Source of the DNA: Verrucomicrobiaceae bacterium
GTDB taxonomy: Bacteria; Verrucomicrobiota; Verrucomicrobiia; Verrucomicrobiales; Verrucomicrobiaceae
Assembly: GCA_024232965.1 (NCBI GenBank)
Contig: JACKQF010000003.1
Span: forward strand, 558,001-622,000
DNA: 64,000 bases
Direction: 5' to 3'
In this document: piece by piece, positions 44,412 through 54,141 of the stretch
Layout: every line of letters starts with the position of its first letter
How positions within the stretch are numbered: the first letter of the stretch is position 1
Made by a program: the position numbers and the translations under genes
The notes under the pieces: generated by a model
Databases searched by the model: none
What the model saw: only the letters and a program-made list of their open reading frames with translations
What the model was told of the DNA's origin: nothing

Positions 44412-45719
44412 ATGAAAGTCGCCACTCTCACCTCCTCGCTTTTTCTTCTCGCCGGTCCCCTCATCGCGCAGCCTGCCACCGAACCGCTCTGGTGGCCAGA
44501 CAAGCAGGGGCCGACACGGGATGGAATGGTCGCAGAAGCGGATGCAGACAAGCTCCCACTCGAGTGGGATGAAGCCGCAGGGAAGGGCATCGCGTGGAAG
44601 ACATCGATCGAAGATGAAGGTCACAGCACACCCGTCATCGGTGGCGACATGATTTGGTTCACTGCGGCGACGGTGGATGGGACCAAACAGTACCTCTATG
44701 GGATCGATCGCAATGACGGCAAGATCGTGCACCACAAGCTGATGTTTGAGAATCCATCGCCGGAGCCACTGGGCAATCCGATCAACAACTACGCCGCGCC
44801 TTCCTGTGTGCTGGAGGCGGACGCGCTTTACGTTCACTGCGGGACCTACGGCACGGCGCGAGTGAACCCCGCCAATGGGGAAGTGGTCTGGCAGCGACGT
44901 GACATCAAGTGTCGGCATTTTCGCGGACCCGGTTCTTCGCCTCTGCTGTTTGAGGACCTGATCATCCTGACTTTTGACGGAATCGAGGCAGACCAGTTTG
45001 TGACTGCCCTCGACAAGAATACCGGCAAAGATGTGTGGCTCACCAAGCGGTCCACCGTTGATTATGGCGACCTAGATGCCGATGGTAAGCCCACACGGGA
45101 GGGCGATATGCGCAAGGCCTTCTGCACGCCGAGCCTGATGCAGGTCGGAGATTCAACGCAGTTGATCTCACCCGCCGCGAGCGCTGTATTTGGACTGGAT
45201 GCCCGCACTGGGAAGGAAATCTGGAACATCCGAACCACAGGCCGCAATGCGGCAATTCGGCCCATTTCGCGGGGCGACATCGCCTACATCAACACAGGTA
45301 AAGATCTGGTGGCGCTAAAGGTGGATGCATCGACGAAGGGTGATGTGACGGACAAGGCAATCTGGGTGCGCCCAAAACACAATGCGACCTGGTCCAGCAC
45401 CGTCATCATCAAGGATCACCTCTATCAAGCGGATGCCGCTGGTGTTGGTCACTGTGTCGATCTCAAGAATGGCGAGGACACCTGGGACGAACGCCTATTC
45501 AAGCAAGCGGGCAAGATGTTTGCCTCGTCCATCGCCACCCAGGATCGCGTTTATTACTTCAGTGAAACGGGTGAGGCCGCTGTAGTGGCGACCAAGCCAG
45601 AGAAGTTCACCGTGCTAGCTCACAACCAGCTCGATTCAGGAATGACCGCCTCTCCGGTCGAGGCCGATGGAGCGCTCTATCTGCGAACCAAGACGCACCT
45701 CTACAAGATCGTGAAGTGA
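44412..45719 (+). CDS. Secreted PQQ-like beta-propeller protein
   Basis: 435 aa. Signal peptide of ~19 residues. Repeated propeller blades show the PQQ-type pattern: DGKIVHHKLMF, NGEVVWQRRDI, NTGKDVWLTKR, TGKEIWNIRTT and NGEDTWDERLF at regular spacing. PQQ-dehydrogenase catalytic residues are not evident, so it is a propeller scaffold or sugar-processing protein. It lies 58 bp after the lectin-esterase gene and may be co-transcribed. ATG 44412 gives the signal peptide. Confidence 0.85.
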   Translation: MKVATLTSSLFLLAGPLIAQPATEPLWWPDKQGPTRDGMVAEADADKLPLEWDEAAGKGIAWKTSIEDEGHSTPVIGGDMIWFTAATVDGTKQYLYGIDRNDGKIVHHKLMFENPSPEPLGNPINNYAAPSCVLEADALYVHCGTYGTARVNPANGEVVWQRRDIKCRHFRGPGSSPLLFEDLIILTFDGIEADQFVTALDKNTGKDVWLTKRSTVDYGDLDADGKPTREGDMRKAFCTPSLMQVGDSTQLISPAASAVFGLDARTGKEIWNIRTTGRNAAIRPISRGDIAYINTGKDLVALKVDASTKGDVTDKAIWVRPKHNATWSSTVIIKDHLYQADAAGVGHCVDLKNGEDTWDERLFKQAGKMFASSIATQDRVYYFSETGEAAVVATKPEKFTVLAHNQLDSGMTASPVEADGALYLRTKTHLYKIVK

Positions 45720-45732
45720 TCCGACGCAGGGA

Positions 45733-47781
45733 TCAATCCATGTAGCGGAATTCGGCGCTGGCGAGCAGGGACTGGCAGAAGGCGGCAAGCAGTTGGGTCT
45801 CTTCTGCCGGGTGGGATTGGAAGAAGCTCTCAGCGAGTTTGGTTTCTTTGGTGTCGGGCAGACGGTTGAAGCAAAGGACAAAGGCCCGCCGAATCTGTTC
45901 GGTTGCCGTGGGTTTCTCCCGGGTCAGCCTCTCCGCCAGAGCGGCTGATTGCTCTTGGACAAAGGGACCGTTGAGGAGATAGAGGGCCTGCAGTGGGACG
46001 TTGGTGACGTCGCGTTCTCCGGTCACCATGTTAGGATTTGCGACGTCAAACTGCTCGAGCACATCTGGCAAGTGATCGCGGATCACAGGGAGATAAACCG
46101 AGCGATGTCGGGATCCATCAAGGTCTTGAGGCAGACTTGTGTTGAATCCCATCAGGGAGACTGACTGCCCGCTCAGTTCAGCTACAAGGGACCCCTGTCG
46201 CCGTCCAGAATCGAGTTGTCCGCTGACGGCCAGCATCGAATCGCGAATCACTTCGGCATCGAGTCGGCGTTTGTTGGCTCGCCACAGGAACCGGTTGTCT
46301 GGATCTTTGTTGAAGGCGTCTTCGTTGAAGTCCGATGCTTGGCGATAGGTGTGTGAGAGGACAATCTCACGAATGATCTTCTTCACGGACCATCCGCCAT
46401 TCATGAACTTGATCGCCAGATAATCGAGTAGTTCGGGATGGCTGGGCTTTTCTCCTGTCTCGCCAAAATTATCCACGGTGCGGACGATACCAGCTCCGAA
46501 GAGGTGGAGCCAAATTCGATTGACCATCACTCGAGCCGTGAGTGGGTTTTGTTTGCTGGTGAGCCATCGGGCGAGCTCCAAGCGGCCGCTATGGTCTTTG
46601 GGGAAGGTGACCGCGGTGTTGAAGACTTTCGGCACGGCACGTGGTGCGATGTCTTTTGGGTGGGAGATCTCCCCGCGATCAAAGATGGGCGAATCGTAGG
46701 GCGTGTGGAGATCCTGAACGCCCATGCAGAGCGGTAGCGCGTGGCCCTGGTCATCTATGGTCTCAAGTTGTCCTTCGATGCCACCACGCTGCCACAGGAT
46801 GCGGATGGAGTTGCTGAGCATCTTGTAATACTCGCTGCTGATGTCGCGGCCTTCGGCTTTTGCTTTCAGTGCGTAGGCTGTCTGATCGGCTTCATCTTGA
46901 TTGAGCTTTGCTAGATCTGCCTTCAATTTTGCGACGTTTGCTGCTGGAATGGATTTGTTGGGGATGAGTTCTCCTGGCAGTCGGGGCAGGTGGAGTAAGT
47001 GGGAGCCGTTGTTGTTTTCTGAATCGATCCAGGTGCCGTAGAAGGTCTGAGTGCTCTTGAAAATACCGGCCAGAGCGTAGTAGTCCTCCATCGTGAATGG
47101 GTCGGTTTTGTGGTCGTGGCAGCGTGCACATGCGATTGAACTCGCGAGCACCGAACGAGTGACGGTATCGAGTTGTTCGTCGGCGAGATCTGCGGCGAAC
47201 TGAGATTTGTTCATCTCGTTGAGCCCCTTTGCTCCCATCGCCAAAAAGCCAGTTGCGATCATCAGGCGGGCTTTCTCCTCGTCGTCTTTTGCGGGTAAAA
47301 GATCGCCCGCGATTTGCTCTGTGATGAAACGGTCGAACGGCACATCCGCATTGACTGCGTCGATCACATAGTCGCGGTAGCGCCAGGCATGGGGGAAGGT
47401 CAGGTTGGACTCGCGCCCATTGGACTCCGCATAGCGCGCCACATCCAGCCAGTGGCGGCCCCAGCGTTCGCCAAAGCGCGGACTCTGAAGCAGAGCGTCC
47501 ACGGTTTCTTCAAGCTTGGCCATCGAAAAATCCAGCGCCTGCTTCGGCGTCGGTGGAAGGCCAATGAGATCGAAGTAGAGACGCCGAACGAGCACCGTGG
47601 GAGGTGCCTCCGGGGAGGGGGGGATGTCTTGGCCGGCGAGACCCTGCGCGATAAATTCGTCAATGCGTGGCCTTTGAACGTCCTCCGAGGTTGGTGGCTG
47701 GAGGGACCAGAGTGTGGGAAGTTCTTCACCCAAGGCCTGAGAACCGAAAATGAAGAGAGAGCAAAGCCAAGCGCGTTTCAT
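45733..47781 (-). CDS. DUF1549/DUF1553 domain-containing secreted protein
   Basis: 682 aa from ATG 47781. Signal peptide ending ALGEE. DUF1549 (~25-250) has RRLYFDLIGLPPTPK and RFGERWGRHWLDVARY-type blocks and the heme-like CARCHDHKTDPF near residue 218. DUF1553 (~390-650) contains RLELARWLTSKQNPLTARVM and NRIWLHLFGAGIVRTVDNFG. This is the more common family layout; the 14588 protein has an additional charged insertion. No DUF1501 gene is adjacent here. Divergent from the 47970 gene. Confidence 0.87.
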   Translation of the reverse strand: MKRAWLCSLFIFGSQALGEELPTLWSLQPPTSEDVQRPRIDEFIAQGLAGQDIPPSPEAPPTVLVRRLYFDLIGLPPTPKQALDFSMAKLEETVDALLQSPRFGERWGRHWLDVARYAESNGRESNLTFPHAWRYRDYVIDAVNADVPFDRFITEQIAGDLLPAKDDEEKARLMIATGFLAMGAKGLNEMNKSQFAADLADEQLDTVTRSVLASSIACARCHDHKTDPFTMEDYYALAGIFKSTQTFYGTWIDSENNNGSHLLHLPRLPGELIPNKSIPAANVAKLKADLAKLNQDEADQTAYALKAKAEGRDISSEYYKMLSNSIRILWQRGGIEGQLETIDDQGHALPLCMGVQDLHTPYDSPIFDRGEISHPKDIAPRAVPKVFNTAVTFPKDHSGRLELARWLTSKQNPLTARVMVNRIWLHLFGAGIVRTVDNFGETGEKPSHPELLDYLAIKFMNGGWSVKKIIREIVLSHTYRQASDFNEDAFNKDPDNRFLWRANKRRLDAEVIRDSMLAVSGQLDSGRRQGSLVAELSGQSVSLMGFNTSLPQDLDGSRHRSVYLPVIRDHLPDVLEQFDVANPNMVTGERDVTNVPLQALYLLNGPFVQEQSAALAERLTREKPTATEQIRRAFVLCFNRLPDTKETKLAESFFQSHPAEETQLLAAFCQSLLASAEFRYMD

Positions 47782-47969
47782 TGTGGGTCGATTGAGGTGA
47801 GAGCCACCGGCGATGGTGGATGGATGAGCTACGTTATATCGTTCGTGCAGGTTTGGGAAGTCCCAATCATTTCCGTCAGTCGTCGCTTGCAAAATTGGAC
47901 GATTTCTGGATGTTTCCGCTTCGGATTGCCTTTAGGTAGTATTTTCTAAATTCCTCAACTTCTTCGCCA

Positions 47970-48761
47970 ATGTCAACAATCACCAACAAATCGCAAAACT
48001 ATCCCGGCAGTTACCCGAAAGGTTGGCAGCGGTGCATCGTGACAGCGGTCGCTGTGATTTCGATCCTCATCCTCGTTGCGACGTTGGTTTTTCTCCTACT
48101 CGCGAGGAACTGCCTCAACGAGGCGACAGTCCAATCGTGTGCGCGGGGGTTGTTTGGCTTCTGGTCGGTCTTCCCACCGATCTGGTTTTGGGTGGAGTAT
48201 CACGTGCTGTGGAGACCCTACAATGACCCGGAGGAGAAAGCGATGTTGGATCGGTTCAAATACAGCCAGGAGACGAGCGCGAAGATATGGCTCGCTACTG
48301 TGGCAGTGCTAGGGGCCTTTTGTTGGGCCGGGCTGGATGGGAAGGTTCCCGTCGCTGATCCCGCAAAAACCGCCGCCATCCAGAAGGTGATCGATCAGTG
48401 CCGGGCATGGGAAAAGGAGATGTCGCAAAGCGAGCAGGGAAGAGCCATCATCGGCGAAACCTTGGAGGCGTACGCTGAGCGGATGAAGACGATCAACATT
48501 TCGGAATGTCCTACGAACTTCCAAGAAGCGTTCATTCGGCTTGCGGGCGCCAGCAAGAAGCTCGCTTACATCATCAAGAAGTATCCGGACAAATTGTCTA
48601 TTGGCTTCCACATGGTGACGAGCTGGCTGGCAAAGAAAGAGGACGCTGGGTTCACCCAGTTCACCGACGAAGCCCAGGCCATTCTCATGGAATTCCAGGA
48701 TCGAAATACCGATGTCGAGGCGCTTGCAGCGCGCTATGGGGCGAGGTTGAGCATCGAGTGA
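47970..48761 (+). CDS. Hypothetical membrane protein
   Basis: 263 aa. Three hydrophobic segments: ~24-46 (VAVISILILVATLVFLLL), ~58-76 and ~105-120 (IWLATVAVLGAFCW). The C-terminal ~140 residues are soluble and helical. No recognised family. It stands alone between the divergent DUF1549/1553 gene and the DUF1552 gene 105 bp downstream. AT-richer sequence just upstream (47900-47965) fits a promoter region. Confidence 0.65.
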   Translation: MSTITNKSQNYPGSYPKGWQRCIVTAVAVISILILVATLVFLLLARNCLNEATVQSCARGLFGFWSVFPPIWFWVEYHVLWRPYNDPEEKAMLDRFKYSQETSAKIWLATVAVLGAFCWAGLDGKVPVADPAKTAAIQKVIDQCRAWEKEMSQSEQGRAIIGETLEAYAERMKTINISECPTNFQEAFIRLAGASKKLAYIIKKYPDKLSIGFHMVTSWLAKKEDAGFTQFTDEAQAILMEFQDRNTDVEALAARYGARLSIE

Positions 48762-48866
48762 TGGGCGTCGGAGTTGCAGAGGGCAAATGCGGGTTGGCGG
48801 GTCGGTGACGAAGCATGTCAGATGTCTCCTGGCTGATTCGTTGTACACGCACAGGTCCCATTTCCC

Positions 48867-50159
48867 ATGAGTCTTCACATTGCTACCAAATGCCATCTTT
48901 CTCGGCGCGCGCTTTTGCGTGGGGCTGGGGCTACGCTTTCTTTGCCTTTTTTGGAGGCGATGCTGCCGGCGTTTGCGACGCGGGCTCAGGCGGCGGCAAC
49001 GGAGTCTCCGAGGCGGTTTGTGGCGATGTGCGCGACCTTGGGCTTTCACACACCTTTTCTTTTTCCTGAGGAGACGGGGGCGGACTACGCGCTCACTCCG
49101 TATCTGGAGCCGTTGAAGGATCTGCGGGGCGACTTTTCCGTGGTCTCTGGACTGGCGCACGCGGAGCAAAGTGGGGCCAATGGGCATACGTCTGAGATGA
49201 CCTGGCTGACCTCGGCAAAGCACCCCGGGCTCGCGGGATTTAAGAACACGGTCTCGCTGGATCAGTTGATCGCTGAGAAGGTGGGCGTGCGGACTCGTTT
49301 CCCTAGCATGATCCTGGGGACGGGGAGCGAGTCGCTTTCGTGGTCGGCTAGTGGGGTGCCGCTGCCTGCTGAGAGTTCGCCTTCGCGAGCGTTCAGTAAT
49401 CTATTTGTCGATGGCAGTGCGGCGGAGGTGGATGCCCAAGTCCGGGATCTAAAGCGGGGGCGGAGCATCTTGGACACGGTGTTGGGGCAGGCCAAGAAAT
49501 TGCGCGGTAGCCTGGGGCATCGCGATCAGGAAAAGCTGGACGAATACTTTGCTGCGGTGCGTGATCTGGAGGGGCAGTTGGTGCAGAACGAGGAGTGGGT
49601 GCACCGGCCCAAGCCGAAGATTGATGCAAAGCCACCGACGGATATCCAGCGTCGGACGGATGCGATTGGTAAGATGAAACTACTGCAGGACCTTGTCGTG
49701 CTGGCTTTGCAGACAGACTCTACCCGCACAGTGACAATGCGTCTGAGCGGAATGAACGCCGTGCCTGACATTGAAGGTGTGACGCAGGATTGGCACAATC
49801 TCTCCCACCACGGTCAAGACCCGGCAAAGATCGAAGAGCTGAAGGTGATCGAGGTGGCTGAGTTCAAGGCGCTGGGTTCGTTCATCGGGCGACTCAAGGC
49901 TGTGCAGGAGAATGGTCGCTCGCTCTTGGATGAGACTGCGGTTTTGTTTGGCTCCAACCTTGGCAATGCAAGTGCCCACAACACCGCCAATCTGCCGATC
50001 CTGTTGGCAGGTGGCGGCTATAAGCATGGGCGTCACATTGCGATCGATCCGCAGAAGCAGGTCTTCTCAAACCTGTTTGTCTCCCTGGCTCAGCGGATGG
50101 GAGTGGAGACAGACAAGTTTGGCTTCAGCACCGGAGTGCTGGACATTGATCAAGCCTGA
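48867..50159 (+). CDS. DUF1552 domain-containing protein, Tat-exported
   Basis: 430 aa. Tat signal SRRALLRGAGATLSLPFLEA (12-31). Family blocks: FVAMCATLGFHTPFLFPEE near residue 50, SVVSGLAHAEQSGANGHTSE near 93, TRTVTMRLSGMNAVPD near 288 and LPILLAGGGYKHGRHIA near 380. DUF1552 genes usually follow a DUF1592/1588/1587 cytochrome-like gene, but none is present here. The 3' end overlaps the convergent acyl-CoA dehydrogenase gene by 10 bp. Confidence 0.88.
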   Translation: MSLHIATKCHLSRRALLRGAGATLSLPFLEAMLPAFATRAQAAATESPRRFVAMCATLGFHTPFLFPEETGADYALTPYLEPLKDLRGDFSVVSGLAHAEQSGANGHTSEMTWLTSAKHPGLAGFKNTVSLDQLIAEKVGVRTRFPSMILGTGSESLSWSASGVPLPAESSPSRAFSNLFVDGSAAEVDAQVRDLKRGRSILDTVLGQAKKLRGSLGHRDQEKLDEYFAAVRDLEGQLVQNEEWVHRPKPKIDAKPPTDIQRRTDAIGKMKLLQDLVVLALQTDSTRTVTMRLSGMNAVPDIEGVTQDWHNLSHHGQDPAKIEELKVIEVAEFKALGSFIGRLKAVQENGRSLLDETAVLFGSNLGNASAHNTANLPILLAGGGYKHGRHIAIDPQKQVFSNLFVSLAQRMGVETDKFGFSTGVLDIDQA

Positions 50160-51988
50160 GGCAGGGCATCGACGACGGCGAGGCTTTCGGCATCGCTCGG
50201 ACCTGCTTGCAGAGAGGCAAACAGGGCGCGAATGCGAGTGCGTTGGAGCTTGCCAAAATGTTCACAAAGACGCAGGACGCGATCCACTTCGGCGGCGGGT
50301 GTGCCTGCATCGACGACGAGTTGTCCGGCGTGCCCGATGGCGCAGGACCAAGCGAAGAGTTCTGCGCCGATATCGACGAGTTTACCCAGCAGGACCTGGC
50401 GTTTTTCAAGTGCTGGGCCGTGGCGCAGCATTGCGTAGAAGAGGCTGCGTGCGAGTTTGCGGCTGAGGGCGTGAATGGCGTGCAGGTCTGACTGGAAGGC
50501 CGGGTGCACATGGTCATCTGCATCGCCGGAGCCGAGTGGTAGCCACTTAGCGGGATACCAGTGGGCGTAGAAGAGCCCTGCGCGCATGGCGGCCTTGGCG
50601 CGTTGTTTCCATGGCAAGGTGGAGTTCACTGCCTCTGCCCCGATTTTGAGATGCGGGTCGAGGGCTTCGCGGGCGATGAAGAGTCGCATGATCTCGCTAG
50701 AGCCTTCGAAGATGGTGTTGATGCGGGCATCGCGGAAGAATCGCTCCACGGGTTCAGCGGGCTCGCCACGGGCCTTGAGCGATGCGGCGGTTTCGTAGCC
50801 GCGTCCGCCACGAATTTGCATGGTGTCATCAACAATGCGCCACGAGCGTTCCGTGCCCCAGAGCTTCCCGAGGGCTGCCTCCAGCCGGACATCGGCGTTC
50901 TTGTCCACATCGACAAGACCCGAAACATACTGGACGACGCCATCCAGCGCGAAGGTGTCTGCGGCCATGTCTGCGAGCTTGCGAGTGATGGCGCTGTGGC
51001 GCGCAATCGGACGGCCCCATTGTTCGCGGCTGCGTGCCCAGCGGGTGCTGATTTCCAGGCAGCGATGGGCCAGACCCGCGCAGGCGGCGGGCAGGGTGAT
51101 GCGGCCGGTGTTCAGCGTAGTGAGGGCGACCTTTAGCCCGCGGCCTTCACCACCGAGGACGTTCTCCACAGGCACGCGGACGTCGTCAAAATGGATCACT
51201 CCGTTGTAGAGCGCCTTGAGCCCGAGGAAGTGGCAGCGGCGCACGATTTCGACACCGGGCCAACTCGTCTCCACAATGAATGCGGTGGTGGCGTGCGGTT
51301 TGTCTGCAGTCGGCGTGTGGGCCATCACGACGATGATGCCTGCTCGTGTGCCATTGGTGCACCAGAGTTTTTCGCCATTCAGAATGTAGTGGGTGCCATC
51401 TGCTGAGCGGGTGGCGACGGTCTTTATGCGCGCAGGATCAGAGCCGACATCGGATTCCGTGAGGGCGAAGGCGGAGATTTCTCCGCGTGCGCAACGGGGC
51501 AGGTAGCGTGCCTTTTGATCTTCGGTTCCGAAGAGGATCAGGGGCTGCGGTGCGCCGATGGATTGGTGTGCGGAGATCAAGGCTGTGAGGCTGCCGCATG
51601 TGGCTCCCAATCTTGCGGCGGCGCGGGAATAATTGGTCTGCGAGAGACCGAGTCCACCATACTTGACAGGGATCTTGATGCCGAAGGCTCCGATGAGAGC
51701 GAGTGCGGATAGCAGGTCGTCGGGGATCTCGCCTGTGGCGTCAATCTCGTCGGGATCTGCGAGGTTGGTGAGGACCTGATCGAGACGATGCAAAAAGGCA
51801 TCTCCTTGGTCCTTATCGTGATCGCTTTGTTTGGGGAAGGGGAGGAGTCGATCGAGTTGAGGTGAACCAAAGAAGAGCGATGCGGCAAAGCCACTATGCT
51901 GCCGATCATCGCGCGCGGCTTCGGCCATTTCCAGCGCTGCGCGAGCGCCGGCGGTCATGTGCGAAGTGTCGATGAGGTTCGTATTCAT
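50150..51988 (-). CDS. Acyl-CoA dehydrogenase
   Basis: 612 aa FAD enzyme catalysing the first step of beta-oxidation. The ACAD core spans ~70-440: FALTESDVGSDPARI near 190, NGEKLWCTNGTRAG near 215, and the catalytic-base region NTIFEGSSEIMRLF near 425. A ~170-residue C-terminal extension is typical of ACAD9/VLCAD-type long-chain enzymes. It is the last gene of the beta-oxidation operon, 5 bp after the hydratase/dehydrogenase gene. Confidence 0.9.
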   Translation of the reverse strand: MNTNLIDTSHMTAGARAALEMAEAARDDRQHSGFAASLFFGSPQLDRLLPFPKQSDHDKDQGDAFLHRLDQVLTNLADPDEIDATGEIPDDLLSALALIGAFGIKIPVKYGGLGLSQTNYSRAAARLGATCGSLTALISAHQSIGAPQPLILFGTEDQKARYLPRCARGEISAFALTESDVGSDPARIKTVATRSADGTHYILNGEKLWCTNGTRAGIIVVMAHTPTADKPHATTAFIVETSWPGVEIVRRCHFLGLKALYNGVIHFDDVRVPVENVLGGEGRGLKVALTTLNTGRITLPAACAGLAHRCLEISTRWARSREQWGRPIARHSAITRKLADMAADTFALDGVVQYVSGLVDVDKNADVRLEAALGKLWGTERSWRIVDDTMQIRGGRGYETAASLKARGEPAEPVERFFRDARINTIFEGSSEIMRLFIAREALDPHLKIGAEAVNSTLPWKQRAKAAMRAGLFYAHWYPAKWLPLGSGDADDHVHPAFQSDLHAIHALSRKLARSLFYAMLRHGPALEKRQVLLGKLVDIGAELFAWSCAIGHAGQLVVDAGTPAAEVDRVLRLCEHFGKLQRTRIRALFASLQAGPSDAESLAVVDALPQA

Positions 51989-51993
51989 GGGAG

Positions 51994-54096
51994 TTATGGG
52001 GCGGGGGTGAATGGATTGGGAGCCGGCATGGAATGGGCGAGGCGATGCAGTTCGGAGCGGGCATAATCGCGCCCAATGCTGTCGAGATGCTGGAGAGGGC
52101 CGCCACGGAAGGGCGCGTATCCCGTGCCTAGCACCATGGCGAGGTCGATATCACCAGCACTGCTAGCGATACCTTCGTGGAGGCAAAGGGCGGCTTCATT
52201 GCTGAGCACTAGCGAGAGTCGAAGTTGGATGGAATCCGCATCGAGAGGATTGGCTGTGGCGCTGAAGACCTTGGCCTTGGTTTCAGCCTTCGTATGAAGG
52301 TAAAACCCTTGGCCGCTCTTCTTGCCGAGGTGTCCTGCGGCGAGCAGAGTGTCCAGGGTCTTCAGTGCTGGCAAGCGATCAGAGAATGCCTCTCGCAGCG
52401 TGTGATAGACATGGTTGGCAACGTCGATGCCGATCTCATCGAGAAGACGAAGTGGGCCCATTGGCATGCCGAAATCGAGCATTGCGTTGTCGGTCCGTTC
52501 CACGGGAACGCCCTCTTCGACGAGGCGCACAGCCTCCAGCAGGTAGGGCATGAGGATGCGATTGACGACAAAGCCAGGGCTGTCTTGGACGACGACTGGA
52601 ACTTTGCCAAGCTTTTGCACGAAGGCGATAGCGGTGGCGAGAACATCGGGGCTAGTCTCTGGGAGGCGGACGATTTCTACCAGTGGCATGCGGTGCACTG
52701 GATTGAAGAAGTGCATGCCGATGACGCGCTCGGGATGCGGAACCGTGGCAGCCAATTCTGCCACCGAGAGCGCGGAAGTATTGGTGGCGAGGATGGTGTC
52801 TGCGGCACTGCGTGCAGCGAGATCTGCGAAGATCTTCTTCTTCAGCGCCATGTTCTCGGTCGCTGCTTCGATGACGATCTGTTTGTGGGTCAGTGGCACT
52901 GGCGTGCAACTGGTGCTGACGCGGTCCAAGGTGTCGCGCGCTGTTTTGCGATCGATGGCGTGTTTGCGGACAGCCGTATCGGTCAGGTCTCGCACACGCT
53001 CGATGCCATGGGCTAGCGCCTCCGGGGCGACATCGGTCATGAGCACTGATAGCCCACGCGCGGCGAGCGCCTGGGCGATTCCTGCGCCCATGACTCCGGC
53101 TCCAACGACTGCGGCGTTATGGACGGGCATCGCTACACCAATGGCGGGGCGATGCTTTGAGGCGGCTTCGCGTTGGAAGAACAGGTCGATCAAATGCTGA
53201 GCCTGCGAACCCATCAAGAGGTGGTTTAAGGCATCGCGTTCGAGTTGCAGGCCGAACTCAACAGAGTGGGATGCGGCTGCGGTGACGACATCAATGGCGC
53301 GCAGCGGTGCTTCGTAGAGACTGCGGGTGGCACCCTCCACCTTACGGCGCGCGGCCCAGCGCAGAAACGGAGTGACCAAGGGCGAACGGTCCCAGTGATG
53401 CGGTGCGCTGGGAACGGGTTGTTTGAGGAGTTTGCGTGCTGTGTCTTCTGCGTGACCGGCCGGCACCAGGTGAGTGACGAGGCCTTGGCGGAGAGCGTTG
53501 CGTGCATCCATGAGGCGGCCTTTGAGGATGACATCGAGTGCGCGACGAGTGCCGATGAGGCGTGGCAGGCGGGTGCAACCGCCCCAACCGGGCAGCAGTC
53601 CCAATTGAGTCTCAGGAAGTCCGATGCGGGTGCAATCGTCTTCAATGGCGATGCGGTAGTCGCAGGCTAGGGTAAGCTCATAGCCACCACCGGCACAGGC
53701 ACCGCGGATGAGTGCGACTTTTGGCACGGGCAGTCGGGCAAGTCGATCAAAGGTGGCCTGTCCGAGCCAGACGAGCTTTTGCAAGCCGCTGGAAGGAAGA
53801 TTGCGCATGGACTTGAGATCGGCACCGGCGATGAAGATGCGCTCTTTTGCGCTGCGGAAAATGAAGCCGCGCAGAGCTGTTTCATGGCTGAGGTGCTCCA
53901 GATGAGAAGCTAACTCAGTGAGTGATTCGGTGCTCCAGACGTTGACGGTGGAGTTTGGGGAATCGAAGGTCATCCAACACAGGCCATCGTTATCGATGCG
54001 GTAGAGGAAATGAGTGCCAACAACCTCACGAGGTTGGTTGGTCATTTGCAGATCCTGATCGGGATCCTGCGTGGGGTCCAGAACGAGGGTGTTCAT
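51994..54096 (-). CDS. fadJ: Bifunctional enoyl-CoA hydratase / 3-hydroxyacyl-CoA dehydrogenase
   Basis: 700 aa. The hydratase half (~20-210) has IAGADLKSMRNLP (oxyanion hole) and the catalytic glutamates in GGGYELTLACD and GLPETQLGLLPGWGG. The dehydrogenase half (~330-690) has VVGAGVMGAGIAQALAARG (NAD site), GMHFFNPVHRMPLVEIVR (catalytic His) and DSPGFVVNRILMPYLLEAV. It hydrates enoyl-CoA and oxidises 3-hydroxyacyl-CoA. FadJ/FadB-like layout; the split from a separate thiolase gene matches FadJ/FadI. Sits 45 bp after the thiolase gene. Confidence 0.9.
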   Translation of the reverse strand: MNTLVLDPTQDPDQDLQMTNQPREVVGTHFLYRIDNDGLCWMTFDSPNSTVNVWSTESLTELASHLEHLSHETALRGFIFRSAKERIFIAGADLKSMRNLPSSGLQKLVWLGQATFDRLARLPVPKVALIRGACAGGGYELTLACDYRIAIEDDCTRIGLPETQLGLLPGWGGCTRLPRLIGTRRALDVILKGRLMDARNALRQGLVTHLVPAGHAEDTARKLLKQPVPSAPHHWDRSPLVTPFLRWAARRKVEGATRSLYEAPLRAIDVVTAAASHSVEFGLQLERDALNHLLMGSQAQHLIDLFFQREAASKHRPAIGVAMPVHNAAVVGAGVMGAGIAQALAARGLSVLMTDVAPEALAHGIERVRDLTDTAVRKHAIDRKTARDTLDRVSTSCTPVPLTHKQIVIEAATENMALKKKIFADLAARSAADTILATNTSALSVAELAATVPHPERVIGMHFFNPVHRMPLVEIVRLPETSPDVLATAIAFVQKLGKVPVVVQDSPGFVVNRILMPYLLEAVRLVEEGVPVERTDNAMLDFGMPMGPLRLLDEIGIDVANHVYHTLREAFSDRLPALKTLDTLLAAGHLGKKSGQGFYLHTKAETKAKVFSATANPLDADSIQLRLSLVLSNEAALCLHEGIASSAGDIDLAMVLGTGYAPFRGGPLQHLDSIGRDYARSELHRLAHSMPAPNPFTPAP

Positions 54097-54141
54097 ATTG
54101 TGTCTCCTTGGTTATTTAGACGTTGATGCGGTAAAAAATGT